Of a stretch of DNA of 64,000 nt, positions 21,154 through 33,427 are shown in pieces. Below the pieces are notes generated by a model, which saw only the letters and a program-made list of their open reading frames with translations, was not told where the DNA came from and searched no databases. The position numbers were made by a program, and so were the translations under genes. This DNA is from Euglena gracilis (lineage: Eukaryota; Euglenida; Euglenophyceae; Euglenales), in NCBI GenBank assembly GCA_039621445.1, contig CP154954.1, forward strand, positions 48,463,847 to 48,527,846, read 5' to 3'. The first letter of the stretch is position 1. The number at the start of each line of letters is the position of its first letter.

Positions 21154-22127
21154 TTAAAAGAAAAAAAATTGTTTTTTTTGATTTTTTTTTTCGTGTTTTT
21201 TGTAAAGAGAAAAAGTGTTGTAAAAAAAAAATGTTCCTTTCCCGTATTTGTTAATGACTTTTTTGAAAAAAATAAATCCGTCCTTTATGTCGATCACCCC
21301 AACGTGAAATACCCCCGTCCATCCCTCCCTCTTTATGTTCAATGTCACAGTTATGCGCTTGTGATCATCAGACCCTGCCGTCAACACCGTTCCCTCATCC
21401 GGGTCGTCAGAGAGCAAAGTTTCCCAAGTGTGGGGGGGTCCTTCCACGTTGGGGTTTGGTCCCAGTTCACCATGACACAATTCTCCCCAAGTAATTTCTG
21501 CACATTGATGATGTACATGCGAAATCGGTCCACTTTCTGGAGCAGGTTGGTTGGGATCTTTTTCTTCAGTGACGTCACAGACTTTAGACGTAGCCCCCAC
21601 CTCAGTCGAAATCTTCTCACCCAGTCGTCACTTACCTTGAATCGTTCCGTCACAGGAACTGTTTGTAGTGTTTCAACTGCTTGCAACCGGAGCATATACG
21701 TTGTTACTTTCAGACCTTGCACACGTCGAGCTATCACCCATTTCCAGATCTCACTTTCGACTTTTTCAAACGGCGAAGCACGTCCCGCACCAGGTCGCTC
21801 AGCATCCCTTTTCAAGCCCAAATAAAATAAGTGTGCCTCATTTCGCCTCCTCCCGGCTTTCAGAATGGGATCTTCGGTTGGGGGCCCCTGAGAACTCCCT
21901 CGGGCCAACCATTTGCGGAAGTGCTGTGCGCTCAACTGTTCTTCTCCGGTTCTTTTGACCCATTCGGCAACAAATGCAATCTGACTCATTTGCTTGTGCT
22001 TCAAAATCTTCCCCCCAGCATCAGTGACATGTACACGTTCCTTGTAATCTTTCAAGATGGCGGCGACAAACCCAGCATTGTGAATACAATACTTTCCACT
22101 GTTCCACTAACCTACATTGCGGGCACT
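21154..22127 (-). pseudogene. CENPB/pogo-like transposase, longer copy with frameshift
   Basis: The reading frame from about 22,055 to 21,381 encodes an N-terminal helix-turn-helix, then a CENPB/Tc5-type DNA-binding segment (FKVSDDWVRRFRLRWGLRL), then NWDQTP, the usual context of the first catalytic Asp of a DDE transposase. The frame is then lost. The next strand (DEGTVLTAGSDDHKRITVTL) continues in another frame from about 21,440 to 21,300, so a frameshift lies near the G7 homopolymer at 21,432-21,438. Sequence beyond about 21,260 degenerates into poly-A/T, so the second and third catalytic acids are missing. The element would have been a TA-target DNA transposon. It is dead as it stands unless the homopolymer is a sequencing error. 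Confidence 0.65.
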
Positions 22128-22132
22128 ATATA

Positions 22133-22338
22133 TGGCATTATATATGGCAGCTCCCGAACGATGATAGAGCGAGAGTGGCCGTATGATAGAAGAGAGAGGA
22201 TTAATATATAATATATAATATTTCTTCGGATAGGTGAGATATGATAAGAGAGAATATATATAGAATCATATATATATATATATAGATATAGATAGATAGA
22301 GTTCTATAAATATTTACATATATAGATATATATATATA

Positions 22339-22370
<32 letters not shown>
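22133..22370. repeat. TA-rich microsatellite
   Basis: Imperfect (TA)n with GATA and GAGA interruptions. It truncates the 5' side of the transposase copy. Confidence 0.9.
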
Positions 22371-22373
<3 letters not shown>

Positions 22374-22452
22374 CTCGACATGCTGACCAATTTGGGCAAA
22401 AATTACCACTTTTGGCCTCTTTTTGCCCAAGTTGGTCGGCATGTCGAGGCCA
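22371..22452. repeat. Hairpin GGCCTCGACATGC...GCATGTCGAGGCC
   Basis: Arms of about 32 bp (GGCCTCGACATGCTGACCAA, then TTTGGGCAAAAA, against TTTTTGCCCAAGTTGGTCGG and CATGTCGAGGCC) around a short spacer. One arm end also occurs next to (TA)n at 17,388. Confidence 0.85.
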
Positions 22453-23279
22453 TCGCCCCTTAGCCCACGGTGACGGTAAGAGTGGCCCCCCCCCCCCCCC
22501 CCAGGACCCTCCCGGTTTGGCCAACCCCCTCTGCAAAGGCATGCCGAACTGTGCCAATGAACCTCCACGTTCTGCCGTGTCAAAACATTGAGAAAGAAAA
22601 AGAGAAAGAACGAGGATATCAGGAGACACCAACGACACCCTGAGTGGGGCGGATTTTTGCTCGGGAGGAGTGAGGGAGGGGGCAAGTGAACATCACCGAG
22701 GAGATCATTGGTTTTTCTTTTCTTTCTTTTTGGCTTTTGTATGCAACCACAACATGGCGCTTTCACTGATGGGAGTCAGCAATCAGGAGGAATTTTAATG
22801 AGCTGCAACCGAGCAACACCCATTGCGGTTTTGGCCATTGTCCTCATCTTCACTTTCTTCAGATGCCACTCCATCCTGGGCATTGTCTTGCGCATGATTG
22901 TCTTGCGCATTTTGGGTGTTGTCCTGCTGGAAGTGAATCTATTCCGTTTTATGGGCTCTTAGACTGTTTTTATTTTTATTTTGAATTGATGAAAATTTAC
23001 TGATGTCGGATACCGAAACTTGGATTCTGCAAAATGAGCGATAAGAAGAAGAGATGTCTTCGTGCCTGTTTACAGTCGAAGTGTGTGGCCCAATGATACA
23101 AATGGTGATTTCTCAGATGCCTCTGAAGACTGCATATTGCTATTGTTCCTTTTGAGAGGGGAGTGGTTTTTTCCCCAAAAAGTCCGCATTTTTGAAGGAA
23201 AAAAGTAATGACATGCCTGTTTTTAGAAAAACAACAAAAAAGTATTCCCCCACACACCAGTTTCTATGTTCTCCCCAAG
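22453..23279. other. No secure gene
   Basis: C-tract at 22,480-22,502. Forward frame 22,708-22,962 has a hydrophobic stretch (VLAIVLIFTFFRCHSILGIV) but no other evidence. Nothing was assigned. Confidence 0.3.
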
Positions 23280-23365
23280 AACACAACCCCCCCCCCAAAT
23301 AATATCCCCCCAATAGTATTCCCCCCGGGACCCGACTTCGGCCGCCCAAATAATATTCCCCCATT
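23280..23365. repeat. Family E (AAATAATATTCCCCCC)
   Basis: CCAAATAATATCCCCCC and ATAGTATTCCCCCC flank a GGGACCCGACTTCGGCCG word. Relatives: 23,570-23,645, 44,863-44,945 and 45,182-45,250. Confidence 0.7.
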
Positions 23366-23649
23366 TTTCACGGACCGCCACAGAAAAACTGAGTTTTCCT
23401 GGAACTATATTTTTTGCAACTTTTGCATGAATTCTACCATGTTTGGATTGAAAACAAATGGAAAATACCAAATTGTATTTTTTTGAAATATAAATTCCAC
23501 CCCCATGTATTTTGATGGTGCCCAACATAGATGAAATGCATTTGAAAATACAAAAAAAGTGCCAAATTATGCTCCCCCTCCCAAATCATATTCCCCCCTG
23601 AGGGTGATTTCGGCTGGCCAAATAGTGTTCCGGGGGGATTTTATGGGGT

Positions 23650-26133
23650 GTTTATTTTTCAAGAAACAACCTCGCACGTTAAGATGAGGTCAAGAAATGC
23701 TTTGCACCATGATGAAGACTCCCCTTCCATATGGATATCCCCTCCCACCCCCATCCTGAAGTGGGTTCAATGGCTGCTAGCAATCACAATGCCCAGCAAA
23801 TTGTGAACAGCAGCAATTTGCATCTGGGAAAGCCAACGTCTATTCCTCAACGTTTGCAAGATGGTGCTATTCTGTTGTCCAATGCGCCTGCATTGTTTGG
23901 GACACCGCTTCATTCAATTTGACAGCATCAACCCAGAACCCCATTACCTCCCTTTGTGGCTTTGACATTGTGCAACCTAAAATGGTCTTTGCCGTCAATA
24001 AGGCAACTCGCCCCAAAATGCTGTGACACAATTTTTGCATTCCATTTTGATAAAAGTTTTCAAATACTACCAGTTCTGTGTGACTCCTTTTTGGAAGCGA
24101 TGTTGCAATCCCATCTCGATATTTTCATGAGCAAACAATGCCAATCCAATCTTCAACAACCACACACGGAACGAAGGCCAGAAACCAAGAAGCGGTGTGT
24201 TGACTTTTTTCCCCCAAAGAGTTGGGGGGCATCAACCGAAAGTTGCCCACCTGGTGCCGACGTTTTTTGGGGTTTTGGCCAACGAGTTTCCATTGTAATT
24301 GGGGGGGTTAGAAAGTGGGTGACTGGTTTTTGAAAGTGAGTGATTGGTTTTTTGAAAGTGGAACCCCCCGGGGGGCTTTAGCGCCCCCAAGAAGCCTCAG
24401 TGCAACTGAGGGGGGTCAGCAAGCAATGGAATCACCAACACATGGTTCTTGATGGATGTTTTTCCAGTTAAAAAAAAAATCCTGACAACGGTTTTTGGGT
24501 CCTCTGGGGTACGGATTTCTGACAAATTTCGACAAATCCTGACAAATGACAAATCCCGAGAAACCAGTTTTTTTGCAAATGGCATTGCCTCAAAAAGGAA
24601 TGTTTTGATTTGGACAGTGGTTTGCAAAACACCTTTCCAGCTTTTTTTTGCTTTTGTTTTTGGTGAATGGCTGTTTTGAAAAGGAGAGCTCTTTGCTGTT
24701 GGAATTGAAAGAAGTAATCCTGGCCAGTTGCAGGATAGCATTATCTCCAGTGTGTGCACTTTTTTTTTGCCACAACAACAACTATTGTTATATGTTTGAC
24801 CATAGATGCTAATTTCCCTGCTTTTTTGGGGTGGTTGTATTCTTTTGATTTTTCAACAACTCATTCCCCAGCAGCTGGTTGTGATCGTTTCGAAATGATT
24901 TTCCTCCCCCCCCCTTGTCCAACAACTTGGCCCAATGACCCCCCTGTCAGATGCGATCTTTTCCATTCAAAGAGTGTTGAAAATTTGTGTCGGGTTGCGA
25001 CAAACAGTAGAAATTGCTTGTCGGAGACAAAACGTTGGCTGTTTTTGTGACCCCCTCCCTGGTCAGAGACAAACACCAATCCCATAAATTAACTATAAGG
25101 TGGGTCACACGTTGTTTGCTTTGGATCAAATCACCCAAATGATCCGGCTGAACAAATCCTGGCAACAGCACCAAAATACCCAAGTTTCTGGAGGTGCTTG
25201 GTTTCAAGTTTCCTTTGTTAAGCCGACCCATGACCCATGTTCGAGGGGTATCTGTGTGACACTGGTAGCTGAAAAATGTCATTTTTGTGGACCCTTTCCA
25301 ACCCAAAACAAGCCATATTTGAGCCATAAAATGGTCATGTGTTAGGCAAGAAGTGGAGGAACAGGAAAACCAAAATGAGGGGACTTGGACATGGGGGGGG
25401 GGCTGGATCCCACCCCTGTTCACCTTGGGAACTGAACTGCACAGGGGGGGGGGGGGGAGGGGATCACGGGGTCCCATTTTGATGGCGAAACCAACCCGAC
25501 CAAAATCAGCCCAATACTGACAATTTTTGGGACAAGTTTGGCCAATGTTTGGCCATTTTTCGGTTTGTCCAGATGCCAACCACCCCAAAATATGCCCCCC
25601 AAAAAACCTATTTTGGACCCATTTTGGGAACTCCCATTTTGGCCCTAGTGACCGATTTTCCTTTGGCGGTTGGGTTGGATTGGATATGGGGGGGGGATGG
25701 GGAGGGGGCTCGGAACCCCTCTGTTCACTTGGGGAACTGAACTGCATGGGAGTTCTTATTTGGATGGCCAAGTCCCCTATGGTCAGATTGGGCGTCCCAA
25801 GGGGCTTCGGTTTAGGTTGCCGGACCGTTCCTTTAATTTTGCTTCATTTTTTTTTGCAAAATTTTGAAAGAATTGGATTTTCAACCCAATGGCCCCCCAA
25901 AAAACCCAAAGCAGCAGTCTTGACCAGTTTGGGCCCCTTCTGTTGAATAATTTTGGAACGAAGGTGGATTTATCTGGTGGTGAGATTTTCTCTTCTCCAT
26001 AAAGGGATATGAAAGGGCTCTAAAGAAAGGTCTCTGAGTTCATTAAGGGACAAGTGCTCAGCGACTCCCCCCCCCCCGAATGAACCCCCAAAATGAACCT
26101 TCAGGTGGTCCTTAACCAGCATTTATAGGTCAT
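23650..26133. other. No secure gene; two unassigned frames
   Basis: Frames at 23,731-23,922 and 23,956-24,333 (forward), and at 25,100-25,345 (forward), have ordinary amino-acid composition but no recognised domain. A GAACTGAACTGCA word with a flanking G-tract is directly repeated at 25,430 and 25,735. The region may be intron of a neighbouring gene. Confidence 0.3.
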
Positions 26134-26625
26134 TTGAGGGAGAACCCCCCGAAAAATAATAACCTGGGTCCATTTCATGGGTCTGTTGCTGGAAAGCCTG
26201 AGGGGGCTCTTATTCATGGGGGGGGTCCATTGCATGTATTTTTTTTCAGGAAATTTTTTGTTTTTGAAAATTATTGCATGATTCCCTTTTGAGCACTTAT
26301 TCTCACGTCATTTTAAAGATATATCCGAGATTGTCCACAAGAAAAAGAGGCCAACACCCTGACCCCAGGGGCCATGCATGCAATAAAGCTGTGCTACTGA
26401 TGATGATCATTAAAAATGTTTTCCTTTCACCTCTTCTTGTCATGCCTTCCTTCAGGCCTCCGGCCATTCCTTTCCCACTTTTATGGAGGGGCCCATTTCA
26501 TAGAAGGGCTTTCTCGGGGCCTTTAGGGCCTTTCTCGCAAGGGCCGGGGGGTCTTATTCATGGGGGTCCATTTCATGGATTTTTGCTCGGAACGTCCAGG
26601 GGGGTCTTATTTTTGGGGGGTTATG
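26134..26625. repeat. Family I (GGTCTTATTCATGGGGGTCC)
   Basis: GGGGTCTTATT and GGTCCATTTCATGGATTTTT words recur. 26,400-26,625 is a direct relative of 38,465-38,720, including CCTTTCACCTCTTCTT and CAGGCCTCCGGCCATTCC, and 26,150-26,235 is an inverted relative of 38,100-38,215. Confidence 0.8.
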
Positions 26626-26701
26626 CAGATGTAGATGTAGATGTTGGTGAAATGCATCATGCAAATGAAAATACAGTTGCAAAAATTTCATTCTGCCACA
26701 G

Positions 26702-26969
26702 GTGACTGCCCTCGCAATGCCAGGCGCCTTGATTGCTGCTGCCATCGCCCTCTTTGGGGTTTTGATGCAAAGAAACCGCCCCAATGCATCCCGAGCCTAT
26801 CTGATGGCCGCTCTGGAAAGTGATTTCCTGACCGAGGATGCAGTGGCGAAGGGCCATGAAGTGAAAGGTGAGGCGGCTAGTGAGGCAGCTCTGGAGGAGG
26901 GCGAGCTGCCTGATGTTGAACATCCACCAGAGGAAATTGGTGTGCTGCTTTTGGCAATATTGCAAAGAG
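26702..26969 (+). CDS. Putative exon X1 of a long multi-exon gene, function unknown
   Basis: A CATTCTGCCACAG acceptor is followed by 89 codons. A hydrophobic helix (MPGALIAAAIALFGVLM) comes first, then a polar stretch (NRPNASRAYLMAALESDF) and an acidic segment rich in Glu-Glu-Gly-Glu-Leu. The likely donor is AAAGAG|GTTCCT, phase 1, which joins in frame to the exon at 31,441; an earlier donor, AAAG|GTGAGG at 26,868, is possible. The hydrophobic segment could be membrane spanning. No family was recognised. Exon-like codon use and phase agreement are the support. Confidence 0.4.
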
Positions 26970-28882
26970 GTTCCTCTTGGACTCAGCAGAATGTCTAAAG
27001 TATGCGTTTTTACATTGCTATGCCCATTTCTCTGCTATTGTACTTTTTTATGTCACCACCATTGGGTTCTCTCAGCCGAGGGGCAGGGTTCGATACAAGG
27101 AGGGTGTACGGGGTGGAGTGTTCCCCCCTCCTAAACTGAGGGGGGGAACAAACCACAGAGTCATTTAACACCTGTGTGACCCCACCCCCTGCTGAGAGCG
27201 GGTGGGTGGGTTGGGGGCTCTGGACCCCCCAAACGCATTTTTTCACGAGTTACCCCAATTTGTTTGCATTTTTTGACCATTTTTTTGAAATTTTTGGATT
27301 TTTTTTGAAATTTTCAATTTTTTTTGAAATTTGTCATAATTGCTGATCTTTTGGTGCCGATTTTTTTCAGGGTTTTGGGCAAATTTTTGCATTTTCTTGA
27401 TTTTTGTGCCTTTTCTCTAAGATTTTGAACATTTTTGTGCATTTTTTTTTGAGGCCAGGCTAGTGCATTTCCCCTCCTCGTGGTCAGTTTTTAGGCCAAA
27501 GATCGGGGCCCCCTGGGGGGGGGTGTGGGTGGGTAGGTTTTCAAAAAAGTCGTTGGGTGGGTTTGGGCTTTGGGAAAAGTCCCCCCCCCATGGGTCACTT
27601 AGTGAATCTATTGTGCAGACCACACATTGCTTGCGTGTCCGACCCCCCCCCCCCGGGGGTGACTTATTGGTTTTTTCGGAGTGGCTGACTGGTTTTGGCT
27701 CCACACCTGGTGCCTCAGGTGCCGGAAATTTTTTTGGGATTTTTGGCAAAAAAAATGCATTGATTTTGAGCCATTTTGGCCCGAGGGCCCCAGGGGGGTC
27801 GGAAATGGGTGACTGGTTTTGAAAGTGACCGACTAGGTTTTCTTGAAGTTGACAGTAACCTGCCTCCCCGGGGTTTGGTAGGCAACTGTGTGGTCCAGAC
27901 CATGCCATCTGACCCCCCCAGGTGACTGAGTGGTTTTTTTTTTTGGAGTGATCGACCGGTTCTTTTTTTTTTTGGCTCCGGACCCCCCACCCCTCAAGGG
28001 TGGGGTCAGCCAGATATGGCTGAAAGTGGCCACCCATCGCCGAAGATGCCGTATTTTTTTTTGGTTTTTGCCCAAAATCCTTTGATTTTTGACCATTTTT
28101 GGCTCAGTGGCCAGAGTGACCCCCCCCCCAAGGGGTAGGAAGTTGGAAGTTTCAACAAGTGATTGGCTGGTTTTTTGAAAGTGGAAAGTGACCCCCGTCC
28201 TCCCGGATGAACCCCCCCAGGGGCGGGGCTCCCCCTAAATCGACCAAAAATGCCATTTTGGGCTATTTTTAGAAGAACATTTGTCAAAATCCAAAGCTTT
28301 GGTGAGAAAAAAAATTGACCTTTTGGGTGTTCCAGGCCTGCGGGGAAAGGGGTGTCCTCCACCCCCCCCCTCCCCGACCCCACCTGCCTTTCACCGAACC
28401 CTGCCCAGGGCCATAATATTTGGGGTTAATCAAACAAATAAGATTAATGCGGCAACAGCATGGCATAGTGACCCTAGCCCTGTGCTTTTGGTGGCTCCAT
28501 GTCTTCAGCAAAGGACCAACTGAGGCATCCCAACTAAGGCATCCCCCCCCCCCCCGCCAGAAGGGGGATACCTAGAAGAAAATTACGCACACATGAGTGA
28601 TTAACTGCTTATGTGTTTTCATATTGGCATATTTCATGTAAAAATATGTGTATTGCGACCCCCCTCTATTTGTGATTTTCCTCTAATTAAAAAAATTGAT
28701 TCCTGAGCCTCTCAGATCTCAGGGGGGGGGCAATTGGTGGTGAGTGCTGATCCCTCCTATTGTCACTTTTTTTTCCTTTGGCCCCTTTTCATTTGGAACC
28801 CCACGCCCTTTTTGCCAGTTTTGGGGATAAGGTGCAGTCATATCGCCGCCCCCCCCTTATTTTCAAGAATATTTTGGAATGG
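26970..28882. other. Gene-poor, probable intron; TGG(C/T)T and G-tract words
   Basis: Repeated GTGACTGGTTTT/GTGACTTATTGG words each next to a C- or G-tract (27,570-28,210), and GAAATTTTTGGATTTTTTTT stretches. They resemble family B/C logic (short word plus C-tract) but are too degenerate to delimit. No gene was found. Confidence 0.4.
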
Positions 28883-28890
28883 GGCAGGAT

Positions 28891-29187
28891 CAGGCTGCAT
28901 TTTAGTCGGGTGCTGATCCCGGGGGGTGCCTGCCTGGGCAGGCACTCCAAGGCACTCCAAATCCGACCCCCTCCCCCCCGGGGGGGGGGGTAGGGCACAC
29001 GGCCAAAAGTGCCCTATCACAACCCCGGTGCCGAAGGCGCTGGGGAGCCAAAAATGGCCTATTTTCAAAGGAATGTGCCTGGGCACAGGCCGAAATCCGA
29101 CCCCCCGGGGGGGGGGTAGTGCCTGCCTGGGCAGGCACTCACAGGCACTCCGGACCCCCCCCCAGGGTTGGTAAAAAAAACAGCCTG
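28891..29187. mobile_element. hAT-type miniature element F1
   Basis: Starts CAGGCTGCATTTTAGTCGGG and ends AAAAAAAACAGCCTG. The 8-bp target duplication GGCAGGAT lies at 28,883-28,890 and 29,188-29,195, exact. The 297-bp interior has CCTGCCTGGGCAGGCACTCC near both ends and a GGTGCC-GAA-GGCGCT hairpin at 29,027-29,041. Non-autonomous. Close relative of F2 (47,792-48,103). Confidence 0.85.
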
Positions 29188-29195
29188 GGCAGGAT

Positions 29196-29739
29196 CTAGG
29201 ACCCCTTGGAGGACCCACTCTTACCGTCACCAAGGAGTTCTGTAGGACCCAAAGGGTAGACAATGGAGAGGGGTGTCACGTTGCACACACACAAACACAC
29301 ACACACAGACACATATGGCAAGTTTAACTCCTGGGAAACAATGTATGTGTGCATATGTAAAAAAATTTACATGTCATACATGTGCGCGTGTGTATGCATA
29401 CATAGATATATGTGTGCTCATGCCCCCCCAAATTGCCCCCACCCCCAAAATTTTTAGCAAAAACCAGAAGATTTTTTAAATCATTTTTTTTTTAGATACC
29501 TGGCCACCAGCGCCCCAAAGGCATACCACCTTTTCAAAAAAAAAATGCCTAAACCACCCCTTGAGGTCGCCCCCCATGACATACCTCCCCCCTCAAAATG
29601 GCTCCTAAAATGAGACAGACACACACATACTCACATAAATAGATCACACATACAACACGCACCCGCATATACGTGAGAATATCTACCATACCTGCCAAGG
29701 TACCCGGCCAGCCCTGTCTGGCCGGCAACACGTGAACGA
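29196..29739. other. CA repeats and spacer
   Basis: (CA)n at 29,283-29,312 and CACATA-rich stretches at 29,615-29,680. A TGCCGGCCAGACAGGGCTGG-like palindrome lies near 29,702-29,728. No gene. Confidence 0.5.
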
Positions 29740-30560
29740 CCCCATGGCTTTTTTTAAGGTCCCAGCAAATTCTTTTACATTTCCCACCGTTTTGAATATA
29801 TTTTTAAAATTTCAATTTTCTGACCATCAAAAATGGCCAAAACGGGCTGTATTTGGGGCCAGGAGGGCAACTGGCCCTGGAGGCCTGGTCACGGTAATAG
29901 AGGGCCCCTGGGGATTTTTTTTTTAGGTCCCTGCTGATTTCTTTTGATTGGTCGTCATTTTGGATATATTTTGAAATTTTTGTGTTTTTTTTTAACCCCG
30001 AAATGGCCAAAGATGGCTAAAAAAAATGTCAGAACAAGCCAAAACGCCCAATATTTGGAGCGAAGCGCCCTTAAAGTGACCCATAACTCCGGCTAGCTGT
30101 GGAGTTATAGAGAAATCAAAATACCGTTGGATGGGGCGTTCCAAGGACTTAATTTTAGGTCTGCGGACATTTCCTTTGATTTTGCTTCATTTCTGAGTTT
30201 TTTTTGGAAACATTTTTTTTGGAAACATCCCCTTTTTTCACCACGAAAACAGCCCAAGATGGTCCCAGAAATGAGCCAAAATGGCCGAAAACTGGCCGTA
30301 AGTTGGGCCACATGAAGTGGGAAAAAAGTTGTTAGGATATTCCAAGGGCTTCATTTTTGGTCTCCGGACATTTCCTTTGGTTTTGCTTCATTGTCAAGCA
30401 ATTTTTTTAAATCGATTTTTTGACCAAATCAGCCAAAAAGACACCCCAAAATGGCTGTCTTGGGCCATAAAAGCGAGCTGGAATGCTGGCAGGCGTGTCG
30501 GCAGCCAAAACGGCGTCTGGGGGATAATAGAGGGTCTCCAGGGGTGCATTTTGTCTGACA
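29740..30560 (+). repeat. Tandemly diverged dispersed repeat (about 4 units)
   Basis: Units of about 190-220 bp share a GGACATTTCCTTTGATTTTG core, a CATTTCTGA/T-rich part and a CAAAATGGCCAAAA part. Units begin near 29,755, 29,920, 30,130 and 30,335. Single relatives lie at 1,560-1,685 and 25,790-25,870. Confidence 0.7.
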
Positions 30561-30859
30561 GGCCAATTTCGTCTGACAGACACTTTCGGAAGAAATGTAG
30601 ATATTTTATATATTATTTATTTATGTATTTAACACACATATTTTGCATATTATAAAATATATTATATTTTTGAATAAATCTGAAGAGATATGAGCTCAGC
30701 GGACCCCCCCCCCCCCTAGGATTTTTTTTTTGGAAGCTCAACGCACGCAGCCATTTTTCAGAGTTTTGTCTGACCACAACAGTATTTAATTCCACACAGC
30801 AAAAACACCCCAGAAGCTCCAGGCTGGAGTGGCATTCAAATATCTCTTTGATACATCAA

Positions 30860-31215
30860 AATCATTTTTTTTTGCCCAATTTTGCACATTTTCAATTTTG
30901 CGCCTTTCTTGCGCCTTTTTTGCCCAATTTTGCACATTTTGCCATTTTTGCACATTTTCCACCCAAATCATATGCTCACCGAATTTTGCCCACGTTCAAC
31001 TGACCCATTTCTGTAACCAACGAACCCATTTTCGCATTTTTTTTTTTTGGCCAAAATGCCTTCATTTCAGCTCTTTTTGGTGATCTTGGTTTAATTTTGG
31101 GTTTACTGTTGGAAATTTGTCTAAGTCCTTTTTCCCTTAGGAACGTCACAAACTCAGCGCATTTTTTGCGCATTTTTTTTGCGCATTTTTTGCGCATTTT
31201 TGCGCATTTTTTCTG
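30860..31215. repeat. GCGCATTTT / TTGCACATTTT simple repeats
   Basis: Imperfect repeats of TTTTTGCACATTTT, then (TGCGCATTTTT)n at 31,155-31,212. Confidence 0.8.
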
Positions 31216-31440
31216 AGGGCCGTCCAGCGCATCCCCCCCCCCCCCCTGCTGACAAGGAGGCCCAGAAAACCCTGCTTGCGGATGTCCCCCACCCCCAAAT
31301 GCTTTCAAATCCCTCAACTCCACCCGAAAGTTGTTTTTTAAATTCCACTTTTAAACCCGAAACTCACCGAAAATTTTTCAGAATAGGCCTGCAGCTGACC
31401 AACTTTTTTTGCTGTCCTAAACTCCCACCTCTCTTTCCAG

Positions 31441-31655
31441 GTGTATCTTATGATGAGCTTTTGGAAGAATTTCTGGAGTGCTCCGAGGCCAGAGATTGGC
31501 ACATTGCCTATCTTGTGCCAAACTCTGCCAACGGCCCAGTTCCCTTCTTTGGTGGCACGGCACATCGTCCATCTGACACCAGGATTTTTCGGTCGGCTGC
31601 AGGAGAGGCGAATGGCGCTAAGCCCCAATGCACCATGCGCACTTTGTCCCCATAC
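31441..31655 (+). CDS. Putative exon X2, function unknown
   Basis: A strong acceptor (CCACCTCTCTTTCCAG) and phase-1 entry join it to X1 without a stop. The peptide starts GVSYDELLEEFLECSEARDW, a probable helix, and continues to a possible phase-0 donor TAC|GTGGTG; an earlier donor CTT|GTGCCA is also possible. No domain recognised. An antisense open frame covers the same bases but has no splice logic. Confidence 0.4.
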
Positions 31656-32320
31656 GTGGTGTTTGAACCTCCATTGAGACTCAGCCGAATTATATGTTCC
31701 CTCCATCCATTCCCTGGGTTATTTTTATGGCAATTTTTTGTTTCTCACACAATGGATATGGTTTGAGGTGCGACCAGAAAGTCAACTCCCCTGAGTTTTA
31801 CACAACATTTACACCATCGATTTTTCTTCAAAGGATCCAAATACCTTGAGAAATGGGGAACTAGTTTTGAAGCCACCCTGCGGAGCCCTGGCGTTCCATA
31901 ATATGTCAAAAACGACCTGTGTTGTTTTTTATTTGCTCTACACTCCATTCCAGCCTCATCCATCAACACCGTCCAAGGCATATTACCCATTGTGAAACAA
32001 GACGTTTTTGTTTAAGCTTGGCATGATCTCCTGATCTTCTGGGGGATCCTGGTGGGTTTGGGCAGCTGGACATCCCCCCCCGATGTTTTTTTCAGGGATT
32101 TTTGAACCATTTTTTTTGTGGGGTTGGGGGGTGGTCGGGCGGGTGGGATTGACCGCCTGGGAGGTTGTGGGTGGGTTTTCAAATGTGGTTTGGTGGGTTT
32201 CATTTTTTTTAGTCAACACCCCCGGGGGGACCTTCCTGAACCAGAGACAATTCCTGTACCATGTTCTACGTTTTGAATTTCGACTCTTTGCAAGGACGGT
32301 CACAGGGATGGGGGCAAGCA
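31656..32320. other. Probable intron, no repeats of note
   Basis: A short 3-bp ladder of GGTGGG words occurs at 32,120-32,180. No coding signal. Confidence 0.3.
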
Positions 32321-32325
32321 CCTCT

Positions 32326-32471
32326 GATGATGCTGGGCGATGCTGGGCGATGCAGGGCGATGCTGGGCGATGCTGGGCGATGCTGGAATTTTGGAGACCA
32401 GAGGTGGGGTTCCGATGCTGGGCGATGCTGGGCGATGCTGGGCGATGCTGGGCGATGCTGGGCGATGCTGG
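32326..32471 (+). repeat. 10-bp GATGCTGGGC minisatellite
   Basis: About eleven units of GATGCTGGGC in two blocks around a GAATTTTGGAGACCAGAGG spacer. The same unit recurs at 33,951-34,020 and, reversed, at 38,355-38,435. Confidence 0.9.
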
Positions 32472-32864
32472 CATTTTTTTTGTACATTTTGAAGAATTAA
32501 ACCCATTTCTGGGATAATTTCCCCACAATTCTCCAGTCTTACACCCATTTTGGCCATTATGGATCAATTTTTGCTAATTTGGGGGTTATTTGTCACTGAG
32601 TTGGCAAATATTAGGCTAATTTGGGTCAATACGAGCATTTTATGGCATTGTGGGCCATTTTGTGCCTTTGTGGTGATTTTGGGTCATTTTCACAATCTTT
32701 TGGCGTTTTTGGGCATTTTTTTTGGTCATTTGAAGCATTTTGGGTCATTTTGGTTGCTTTTTGGGGGCTTTTTGTGGTCAATTTTGGGTTTTTGTGGTCA
32801 TTTTTGGGCTTTTGTGGTTATTTTGGCTAGGTGGCTGGGTGCCAATGGATGAATACTGGACAGA

Positions 32865-33292
32865 CTCTGGACAAGATGCAGATGCTGGACAAGATGCAGC
32901 CGTCGGACAAGATGTACATACCAGACAAGATGCCGATGCTGGGCAAGATGAAGTGGATGCAGATACTGGACAACATGCAGATGGTGGACAAGATGCAGAT
33001 ACTGAATAGATGCCGATGCTGGACAAGGTGCCGATGCTGTACAAGGTGCAGATGCTGGACAAGATGCAAATGCTGGACAACATGCAGATGCTGGACAAGA
33101 TGCAGATGCTGGACAAGAAGCAGATACTGGACAAGATGAAGTGGATGCAGACACCGGACAACGTTGCAGATACTGAGAAGATGCCGATGCTGGACAAGAT
33201 GCAGATGGTGGACAACATGCCGATGCTGGACAAGGTGAAGATGCTGGACAAGATGCAGATGGTGGACAAGGTGCAGATGCTGGACAACGCCC
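32865..33292 (+). repeat. 12-18-bp GATGCTGGACAA minisatellite
   Basis: Alternating GATGCAGATGCTGGACAA units, about 24 copies, all frames open. Low-complexity translations were not treated as genes. Confidence 0.9.
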
Positions 33293-33427
33293 GTTGCAAT
33301 TGCAGGAGTGCCACCCTCCACCCTCCAGCACAACAACTGTTTTGGTCTCTGTTTGTCTGACCAGCAAGGGGCTTGCAACTTGCACTCGACGTTGCCATCT
33401 CATAGGCCTGCACACCACATCTTGTGC

